Origin: an uncultured Bacillota bacterium
Lineage (GTDB): Bacteria > Bacillota > Clostridia > Christensenellales > UBA1242
Assembly (NCBI GenBank): GCA_945921365.1
Contig: CAMEKL010000012.1
Location: 1-9,744 of the forward strand
Direction: 5' to 3'
Length of the DNA stretch: 9,744 nucleotides
Shown here: positions 1 to 4,850 of the stretch, one piece after another
Layout of the letters: each line of letters starts with the position of its first letter
How positions within the stretch are numbered: the first letter of the stretch is position 1
Made by a program: the position numbers and the translations under genes
The notes under the pieces: model-generated
What the model was told of the DNA's origin: nothing
Seen by the model: the letters and a program-made list of their open reading frames with translations, nothing else
Database searches by the model: none

Positions 1-144
1 ATTTTGGTCAATTTCTTCGTTGGAATTCGCTCTTATATGAATTCTTAAAATTTCGCTATTTGTTTTTGAATTGTTAAAAAGGCCATATCCAACAAGGCCA
101 AAAATTAAAACTAAAATCAAAAAGGCAACAATCAACTTATTCAT
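1..144 (-). CDS. spoIIR: Stage II sporulation protein R, N-terminal fragment (runs off left edge)
   Basis: Only the first 48 residues are present. They read as a short hydrophobic signal or anchor segment (about residues 4-23), followed by EILRIHIRANSNEEIDQN. This matches the start of the SpoIIR family, where a conserved (I/L)RxHxxANSD-type motif follows the export signal. In known spore formers SpoIIR is made in the forespore under sigma-F, is exported to the intermembrane space and triggers SpoIIGA to process pro-sigma-E. The gene lies 44 nt downstream of tmk on the same strand. I chose the ATG at 144 because the hydrophobic segment follows directly. An in-frame TTG at 180 would add 12 polar residues and cannot be excluded. 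Neither start has a clear Shine-Dalgarno sequence. A sigma-F-like element and a hairpin lie across the start and are listed separately. The remaining three quarters or so of the protein are outside the window. Confidence 0.78.
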   Translation of the reverse strand, partial: MNKLIVAFLILVLIFGLVGYGLFNNSKTNSEILRIHIRANSNEEIDQN

Positions 145-160
145 AAAGTGATTATTGCCT
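123..160 (-). other. Hairpin enclosing the spoIIR start codon, terminator-like
   Basis: AGGCAA at 123-128 pairs with TTGCCT at 155-160, and 130-134 pairs with 149-153. A further 3 bp form at 136-138 with 146-148 around a 7-nt loop. In minus-strand RNA the 129/154 mismatch becomes a G-U pair. The spoIIR ATG (144-142) lies in the loop, and the 3' arm covers codons 3 to 7. A T-run follows the stem on both strands: eight Ts at 162-169 on plus, and four Ts (122-119) then GATTTT on minus. It could terminate tmk transcripts, or block spoIIR translation from tmk read-through mRNA. An incidental origin is also possible. Confidence 0.45.
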
Positions 161-178
161 GTTTTTTTTGTGTTATTC
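151..178 (-). promoter_or_regulatory. Candidate sigma-F-type promoter for spoIIR
   Basis: Reading the minus strand, GAATA (178-174) is followed after 14 nt by GGCAATAAT (159-151). The second block fits the GGnnAnAAT form of the forespore sigma-F -10 element, and the first resembles its GYATA -35 element with one mismatch. The -10 block ends 6 nt before the ATG at 144, so transcription would begin at or very near the start codon. spoIIR is a classical sigma-F target, which is the main reason to take the match seriously. In AT-rich DNA a chance match is possible. Confidence 0.35.
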
Positions 179-188
179 AATAAATTTT

Positions 189-848
189 TTAATTTATAGC
201 ATCAAAAATTTCTTTGTGGACTTCGTCAATTGTTTTTATTCTGCCATTTTCTACGCAAGGAATAATTTTATATCCAAATTTCTTTGAAACATATTTCCCA
301 GCATTATAAGCGTTTATCAAATGCTCTTTATCCTCTTCGTGAATATCTCTCTTTTGCCCGTTTTTAAGCTCGCCTCTTTCACGTGCAAGTTTCATGCTGT
401 ATTCCGGTGGCATATCAAGAAAAAAAACAATGTCTGGCCTTGGGAGCTTTAAAATTTCAAATTCAAAATTGTCAACCCACTCTAAAAATTTATCTCTTTC
501 AGCGTCATCTTTAATTTTTCCAGTTTGATGAATCATGTTTGCTTGAACATATCTGTCAAAAATTAAAATTCCACCACACTCGTAAAAATCTTTAAGTTTT
601 TGCCAAGTGCAAAGCCTGTCAACAGCAAAAAGAGATGAAGCTTGATATGCGTTAATATCGTTGGCGTTTTCGCCAAGCTCTCCAGCGAGATACATTTTAA
701 CAGGCCAAGAGGAGTTGCTCTCATAGTTTGGAAAACTTTGTTTCAAAACTTTTTTCCCTTGCTTTTTTAACGATTCAAAAAGAATGTCTGTTTGAGTTTT
801 CTTTCCACAGCCATCAGTTCCATCAATAACAATAATTAAACCTTTCAT
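189..848 (-). CDS. tmk: Thymidylate kinase
   Basis: A 219-residue P-loop kinase that phosphorylates dTMP to dTDP with ATP, a cytoplasmic step in DNA precursor synthesis. The Walker A loop is GTDGCGKKT at residues 10-18. FDRY at 97-100 is the DRY motif of the dTMP kinase family. LPRPDIVFFLD at 135-145 is the usual core beta strand, and a basic LID-like stretch (RERGELKNGQKR) lies at 157-168. Length is typical for the family. The reading frame is open 12 codons further upstream, but I chose the ATG at 848 because MKGLIIVIDG is the standard N-terminus and a promoter sits just before it. The residue after the Walker A GK is lysine, not the common serine or threonine; I believe some clostridial relatives share this, from memory. 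There is no Shine-Dalgarno sequence. The gene probably shares a transcript with spoIIR unless the intervening hairpin terminates. Confidence 0.92.
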   Translation of the reverse strand: MKGLIIVIDGTDGCGKKTQTDILFESLKKQGKKVLKQSFPNYESNSSWPVKMYLAGELGENANDINAYQASSLFAVDRLCTWQKLKDFYECGGILIFDRYVQANMIHQTGKIKDDAERDKFLEWVDNFEFEILKLPRPDIVFFLDMPPEYSMKLARERGELKNGQKRDIHEEDKEHLINAYNAGKYVSKKFGYKIIPCVENGRIKTIDEVHKEIFDAIN

Positions 849-884
849 ACATAAAATATAGCACAAAAAATAAGTGTTTGTCAA
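849..884 (-). promoter_or_regulatory. Promoter of tmk, extended -10, leaderless geometry
   Basis: On the minus strand a perfect -35 hexamer TTGACA (884-879) is followed after 18 nt by the -10 hexamer TATATT (860-855). The hexamer is preceded directly by TGC (863-861), which makes an extended -10. Only 6 nt separate the -10 from the ATG at 848, so the expected start point is the ATG itself. This explains why no Shine-Dalgarno sequence is present. Confidence 0.7.
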
Positions 885-889
885 ACTTA

Positions 890-917
890 TTGACTTAAAG
901 AAATATTGTGTTATTAT
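890..917 (+). promoter_or_regulatory. Promoter of the lipoprotein-deacetylase unit
   Basis: TTGACT (890-895) and TATTAT (912-917) are separated by 16 nt. The element is divergent from the tmk promoter and 5 nt away from its -35. The predicted start is about 924, which would leave a very short leader carrying GAGG (924-927) 5 nt before the ATG at 933. An alternative -10 (TTATAT, 914-919) gives 18-nt spacing. Confidence 0.55.
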
Positions 918-932
918 ATATGTGAGGTTGAT

Positions 933-1541
933 ATGAAAAAAATTATTTCAATTTGTTTAGTTTTGTTTTTAATTTTACCTTGTTTGGCACTTTTTTGTGC
1001 TTGTGGAGAGAAATCAATAAAAGAACTTGAAATTGTTGGCAAACTTGAAACCACATTATATCTTAATGAAGAACCAGATCTTTCTAAAATTAAAATCAAA
1101 TACTCATATGATGACGGAAGGCAGGTTGATATTTCTCTAAATAAAGAAATGATTTCAAATTTAAGCACAGTTAATCCTGGAACAAAAACTATGACAATTT
1201 CATATTTAGACAAATCAGTTGACCTACAATATACGGTTTTAAATCTAAAATATCAAAATTTTGTTAGTTCAAAGAAAGTTAATGGCAAAGAAGACGTTGC
1301 GCTTGAAGTTGAAGAGAACTATGTTTTTAATCGTGATGGAAGTTTAAATGTTACGATTGGTGAAGATGTTTACAGAGGAACTTACACAATTTCTGAAGAT
1401 GGAAACTTGCAACTTTCATACAAAAAAACAGGCCAGCAAGAGGTCATTATTGTGAACTATATAAAGGTCAGTTATGGAAAATATAAAAGTGAAAGCTTGA
1501 TTGATGGCTTTTATAAAATCTTAGATGCAGTTTTGGTATAA
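933..1541 (+). CDS. Putative lipoprotein with a bacterial Ig-like (group 3-type) domain
   Basis: A 202-residue exported protein of unknown function. Residues 1-24 are a typical lipoprotein signal: two lysines, a hydrophobic core and two cysteines (C22 and C24). C24, preceded by FCA, is the likelier lipidated residue, so the protein would be anchored on the outer face of the membrane. Residues about 31-103 resemble a group 3 bacterial Ig-like domain: a threshold strand, YSYDDGRQVDIS, a VNPGTKTMTISY strand pair and a closing strand. The rest (about 105-202) is beta-rich, with a YVFNRDGSLNVTIG repeat-like strand pattern, and I do not recognise it. I chose the ATG at 933, with GAGG 5 nt upstream, over a TTG at 906, which would put polar residues before the signal. 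The gene is first in a plus-strand run and 28 nt upstream of the deacetylase. The Ig-like assignment is by pattern only. Confidence 0.75.
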   Translation: MKKIISICLVLFLILPCLALFCACGEKSIKELEIVGKLETTLYLNEEPDLSKIKIKYSYDDGRQVDISLNKEMISNLSTVNPGTKTMTISYLDKSVDLQYTVLNLKYQNFVSSKKVNGKEDVALEVEENYVFNRDGSLNVTIGEDVYRGTYTISEDGNLQLSYKKTGQQEVIIVNYIKVSYGKYKSESLIDGFYKILDAVLV

Positions 1542-1569
1542 AAAAGTTTTTAAAACAAAAAATAATGTC

Positions 1570-2361
1570 ATGAAAAAGTTTGAGGCATTATTTTTTATTT
1601 TAATTTTTTCCTTTTTTTGTTCAAGTTTGCCAGAAGTTTACGCACAAGAAACTCCAATACTCGCAATTGTAATTGACGATTTTGGTCAGTCTAGGCGTGG
1701 AGTTGAACAGATGCTTGCCAATTCTTGCACATTAACTTGCGCAATTATGCCAGGGCTTGAACATTCAATAGAAGATGCAGAAAATGCATATAAAAATGGT
1801 CATGAAGTTATTTTGCATATGCCTATGGAAGCGCATGTAAACCTTCCAGATAGTTGGTATGGCCCAAAGGTTATAAGAAATTATGACAGCGAAGAAAAGG
1901 CAAAAAAACTTATTTCGGAATGTATCGATTCAATTCCGCACTGCGTTGGTGTTAACATTCACATTGGCTCTGGAGTGTGCCGAAACGAAAGGCTTATGAC
2001 AGCGATATTAGAAGAAACAAAAGAAAAGGGGAAATATTTTTTAGATAGCAAAACCAATCTTGGAAGCGTGTGTGATACAGTTGCAACTGTAACAAATGTT
2101 GACTATGCGTCAAGAGATTTCTTTTTGGAGAGAACGGGCTGTCCTGATTATTCTCACGCAAAAAATGAGCTTAAAAAGGCGGCAGAACTAGCAAAGAAAC
2201 AGGGTTATGCCATTGCAATTGGTCATGTTGGTCCAGAAGGTGGGGCATCCACAGCGCGTGCAATTGCCGACAGTATTTCTATCATAGAAAAAATGGGGGT
2301 AAAAATTGTGCCTCTTTCAAAAATTATTGAAAAAACAAATAAAGCTCATCATGTTGCATAA
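1570..2361 (+). CDS. Secreted divergent polysaccharide deacetylase (YibQ/DUF610 type)
   Basis: A 263-residue protein of the divergent polysaccharide deacetylase family (Pfam Polysacc_deac_2). Residues 1-25 form a signal peptide with a likely cut after VYA, so the enzyme should act outside the membrane. Family landmarks appear in order: IDDFG at 35-39, HMPMEAH at 83-89, NIHIGS at 129-134, FLDSKT at 157-162, RDFFLE at 182-187 and GHVGPEG at 218-224. D36, D37, H83, H131 and H219 are candidate metal or catalytic residues by analogy with NodB-like folds. The usual NNHMGS is NIHIGS here, so one asparagine is lost but the histidine is kept. The frame is open back to an ATG at 1525, overlapping the upstream gene. 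I chose 1570 because the signal peptide starts there. Neither start has a clear Shine-Dalgarno sequence, so translation may be coupled to the lipoprotein gene. Substrate unknown. Confidence 0.85.
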   Translation: MKKFEALFFILIFSFFCSSLPEVYAQETPILAIVIDDFGQSRRGVEQMLANSCTLTCAIMPGLEHSIEDAENAYKNGHEVILHMPMEAHVNLPDSWYGPKVIRNYDSEEKAKKLISECIDSIPHCVGVNIHIGSGVCRNERLMTAILEETKEKGKYFLDSKTNLGSVCDTVATVTNVDYASRDFFLERTGCPDYSHAKNELKKAAELAKKQGYAIAIGHVGPEGGASTARAIADSISIIEKMGVKIVPLSKIIEKTNKAHHVA

Positions 2362-2377
2362 AATTTTGTAAAACAGT

Positions 2378-2405
2378 TTGAAAAAAATCGCTTGTGTTTT
2401 AAAAT
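2378..2405 (+). promoter_or_regulatory. Weak candidate promoter before rel
   Basis: TTGAAA (2378-2383) and TAAAAT (2400-2405) are 16 nt apart in the 60-nt gap before rel. A start near 2412 would begin at the ribosome binding site GGAGG (2412-2416), which is 5 nt from the ATG. The gap shows no terminator hairpin, so read-through from the deacetylase gene is equally likely. Confidence 0.3.
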
Positions 2406-2421
2406 TATCTTGGAGGTTATC

Positions 2422-4335
2422 ATGAACGCAAGTGATAAAATCTTAATGGCTGAAAAGTATGCTGGCGAAGTATATTCTTTTGATGAAAAGAATATAACTA
2501 CGCTTGCAGTGGAAACAATTGAAAAATTAAATTTAGATGAAACGTGCCTTATAGCATCAAAGCTATATTTTCCATATTGTAAAATTGGTGTTCTGTCAAA
2601 AGATGCAAAATTTGCTTCAAAGGAAGACGAAGAACAGAAAAGAAAGGAAATTGAAAAGCTTAGGTTAGAGTTTAAGGAGCAAATCAAAAATGATTATGGC
2701 GAAGAAGTTTTAAACTTTTTGCACGCCCTTAAAAAGCTTATTGAAATTGATTATCAAAATGAAGAACAAGAAGCGGAAAATATTAGGAAAATGTTTTTTG
2801 CTCTTGCAAAGGATATAAGGGTTATAATTGTTAAGCTTTGCTTTATTTTGGCAGAACTTAAATTTTTAATTAAAGAAAATAGGACAGAGCAATTAAATAT
2901 AAAATCAAAACAAACACTTGAACTTTTTGCACCACTTGCAGCAAGGCTTGGGCTTTCAAGTTTAAAAAGCGAACTTGAAGACTTGGCATTTAGAAGTTTG
3001 CACACAAAAAAATATGAAGATATAAAGGCAGAAGTTGAAAAGAGATATAAAGAAAGAGAAAAGACAGTTGAAAACTTAAAAGCAGAAGTTAGAAAGTTTA
3101 TGAACGAGCTTTCAATTGAGGGTGAAGTTACAGGAAGAAAAAAACACATTTACAGTATATATAAGAAACTAAACGAAAAAAATGGAAATTTAGACAAAAT
3201 TTACGACCTTGTTGCTGTTAGAGCAATTTTAAACTCTGTTGAAGATTGCTATGCACTTCTTGGAAAAATAAACAGCAGTGTAACACCTCTTCAAAACAGG
3301 TTTAAAGATTACATTGCAATTCCAAAATCTAACGGTTATCAATCTCTACACACTACAGTTATGTTTGAAAAAGTGCCAGTTGAAATTCAAATTAGAACAA
3401 AAGAAATGCACAGAAATGCTGAATTTGGTGTTGCGGCACACTGGATGTATAAGGAAAAGAGAAGCAAACTGGATTCTCTTGATGAGCGTCTTGGTTGGAT
3501 TAGAGAGATAATGGAAAAAGAAAAGCAAATGTCCAGCCAAGAAATCATTGACAGTTTGAAGGTAGATATATATGACGGCGAAATTTTTGTACAAACTCCA
3601 AAAGGGAAAGTTATTCACTTGCCAGAAGGTGCATCTTCAATTGATTTCGCTTATGCAATTCACAGCGACATTGGAAACAAATGCACAGGTGCAAAAGTTA
3701 ATGGCAAAATGTGCCCAATAACAAAAAAACTTGAAAATGGAGATATTGTTGAAATTGTTACAAATCCAAATTCAAAAGGGCCTTCAAGAGACTGGATTAA
3801 AATTGTTAAAACAACTGGTGCAAGAAACAAAATTTTGGCGTTCTTTAAAAGAGAGATGAAGGACGAAAACATCAAAAATGGAAAACTTTTTTTTGAACAG
3901 GCAATTAAAAATCTTGGCTATTCTGTAAGCAAGTTAACAGAAAAAAAATATCTTGAAAAACTTGTTGACAAGTCGGGCTTTTTCACTCTCGATGAACTTT
4001 TTGCAAGCATTGGATACGGTTCATCATCAGCAAAAATTTTTGCTGGCAAACTTGTGAATATCTATCAACAGCAATTTAGGGCAGAGCAAAAAGTTGAAAA
4101 TCAAATTGTTTTTGAACAGAATGTTGAAGGCATTAAGCCAAGCGAAGAAAATATTGACATTGATGGCATGAATAACCTTATGATTAAATTTGCAAATTGT
4201 TGTCAGCCAATGGTGGGAGACGAAATTGTAGGATTTGTTTCTCACGGACAAGGCATTGTTGTTCACAGAAAGAGATGCCCAAATCTTGCATTTTTTGATA
4301 AAGATAGGTTAATTGACGTTAAGTGGAAAAACTAG
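2422..4335 (+). CDS. rel: RelA/SpoT homolog: (p)ppGpp synthetase with degenerate hydrolase domain and no ACT domain
   Basis: A 637-residue RSH protein that should make (p)ppGpp from ATP and GDP or GTP in the cytoplasm as a stringent-response signal. The start is fixed by GGAGG 5 nt upstream of the ATG. The N-terminal hydrolase region (about 1-190) keeps the fold signatures AENIRKMFFALAKDIRVIIVKL (spanning 118-139) and PLAARLG (171-177). Where the HD...ED motif belongs it reads KLYFPYCK (47-54), and the usual LADRLHNMRTL reads LCFILAELKFL (139-149), so the metal and catalytic residues are gone. The synthetase domain (about 230-345) is complete: GRKKHIYSI, YDLVAVR (261-267), RFKD (293-296), GYQSLH (305-310) and EIQIRT (321-326). 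A TGS domain covers about 382-447. A helical region leads to a zinc-finger-like domain with C593, C594, H615 and C619. The protein stops right after it, without the ACT/RRM domain, against roughly 730-740 residues for full-length Rel. It overlaps the convergent downstream gene by 17 bp. Confidence 0.93.
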   Translation: MNASDKILMAEKYAGEVYSFDEKNITTLAVETIEKLNLDETCLIASKLYFPYCKIGVLSKDAKFASKEDEEQKRKEIEKLRLEFKEQIKNDYGEEVLNFLHALKKLIEIDYQNEEQEAENIRKMFFALAKDIRVIIVKLCFILAELKFLIKENRTEQLNIKSKQTLELFAPLAARLGLSSLKSELEDLAFRSLHTKKYEDIKAEVEKRYKEREKTVENLKAEVRKFMNELSIEGEVTGRKKHIYSIYKKLNEKNGNLDKIYDLVAVRAILNSVEDCYALLGKINSSVTPLQNRFKDYIAIPKSNGYQSLHTTVMFEKVPVEIQIRTKEMHRNAEFGVAAHWMYKEKRSKLDSLDERLGWIREIMEKEKQMSSQEIIDSLKVDIYDGEIFVQTPKGKVIHLPEGASSIDFAYAIHSDIGNKCTGAKVNGKMCPITKKLENGDIVEIVTNPNSKGPSRDWIKIVKTTGARNKILAFFKREMKDENIKNGKLFFEQAIKNLGYSVSKLTEKKYLEKLVDKSGFFTLDELFASIGYGSSSAKIFAGKLVNIYQQQFRAEQKVENQIVFEQNVEGIKPSEENIDIDGMNNLMIKFANCCQPMVGDEIVGFVSHGQGIVVHRKRCPNLAFFDKDRLIDVKWKN

Positions 4336-4807
4336 AAATAAGAGATTTAAGTTTTTTAATTGTTATTGCTTCATCATCAATCAAAATCTTTAAAAGATTT
4401 TTAATTTCTATATTTTCAATTTTAAGAAAAGCACTTTTATAATCTAAAAGTGTTTTTTCTTTAATTTCTAAATTAAGCGCTAGAATTTGTTTAATTTCTT
4501 TAACATAGTCAATATTTCTTCCGTTTAGCCATTTGTTTTGGCTGCTGCATAACATTGGGTCGCCACCAGTCATTATAACTGCTCTTTGAAGAAATTTTTC
4601 ATGAACTTCTTCCACTTCTTTAATTTCATTTAAAATATTTGATATTTCACTGTAAAAATTTTCTAAAATTGAAATTTGATATTTTAGTTGCAAAATAAAA
4701 ATACAAACTCCTTCGCTTCCAAAAAGTAAATTTTGAAGAAGGCCAGCGTAGTATGCATTTTTTCTTGGCAAACATATTTTTTTATATTCATCTAAATTTC
4801 TATACAA
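4319..4807 (-). CDS. Ferritin-like protein with an incomplete di-iron ligand set
   Basis: A 162-residue all-helical protein that fits a clostridial ferritin-like family (bacterioferritin or rubrerythrin fold, often annotated only as ferritin-like). Matching landmarks are GSEG with E32, Q40-Y43, VEEVHEKF with E66 and H69, GGDP at 81-84, E114, and DDEAIT at 144-149. A four-helix di-iron site normally needs E, ExxH, E, ExxH. Here the last pair is E146xxT149, so the final histidine is replaced by threonine and metal binding may be altered or lost. The start is a TTG at 4807, with GAGG (4819-4816) 8 nt upstream; no in-frame ATG occurs before residue 79. The Shine-Dalgarno sequence and start lie inside a terminator hairpin that follows the upstream GNAT gene. 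The 3' end overlaps rel by 17 bp on the opposite strand. Function unknown, possibly iron or redox related. Confidence 0.75.
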   Translation of the reverse strand: MYRNLDEYKKICLPRKNAYYAGLLQNLLFGSEGVCIFILQLKYQISILENFYSEISNILNEIKEVEEVHEKFLQRAVIMTGGDPMLCSSQNKWLNGRNIDYVKEIKQILALNLEIKEKTLLDYKSAFLKIENIEIKNLLKILIDDEAITIKKLKSLISSFST

Positions 4808-4840
4808 AAAAACAACCTCATAAATCTATATGAAGTTGTT
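4806..4840 (-). terminator. Intrinsic terminator after the GNAT gene, overlapping the next gene's start
   Basis: On the minus strand, 4840-4829 pairs with 4822-4811 in a 12-bp stem. It contains one G-U pair and a 6-nt loop (4828-4823). The stem runs into seven consecutive Ts (4812-4806). It begins 10 nt after the stop of the GNAT gene. The Shine-Dalgarno sequence of the ferritin-like gene (GAGG, 4819-4816) is in the 3' arm, and its TTG start (4807) is at the end of the T-run. It could act as a terminator, a translation block, or both. Confidence 0.7.
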
Positions 4841-4850
4841 TGATTTTTTG

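Noticed and set aside
189..884. Upstream start for tmk adding 12 residues (from 884)
   Set aside because: It would begin inside the -35 hexamer of the predicted promoter, and the extra residues precede the standard family N-terminus.
876..886. Short inverted repeat GTTTG-T-CAAAC between the divergent tmk and lipoprotein promoters, a possible operator
   Set aside because: Only 5 bp per arm without extension and largely explained by the -35 hexamer; too weak to call an operator.
914..1213. Minus-strand frame of 99 codons opposite the lipoprotein gene
   Set aside because: The plus-strand frame has a promoter, ribosome site, lipoprotein signal and Ig-like domain; the antisense frame has none of these.
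3314..3511. Plus-strand 65-codon frame inside rel
   Set aside because: It is a frame-shifted reading of the conserved synthetase domain, which is intact in the main frame.
2349..4266. Several minus-strand open frames of 70-130 codons opposite rel (for example 2349-2687, 2754-3149, 3346-3618, 4027-4266)
   Set aside because: They are antisense shadows of a clearly conserved gene, lack ribosome sites and give low-complexity S/F/L-rich peptides with no family likeness.
4384..4402. 7-bp perfect hairpin (AAATCTT / AAGATTT) with a few Ts, a possible rel terminator
   Set aside because: The stem is nearly all A-T, the loop is 3 nt, the T-run is short and broken, and it lies in coding sequence of the convergent gene where such repeats arise easily.
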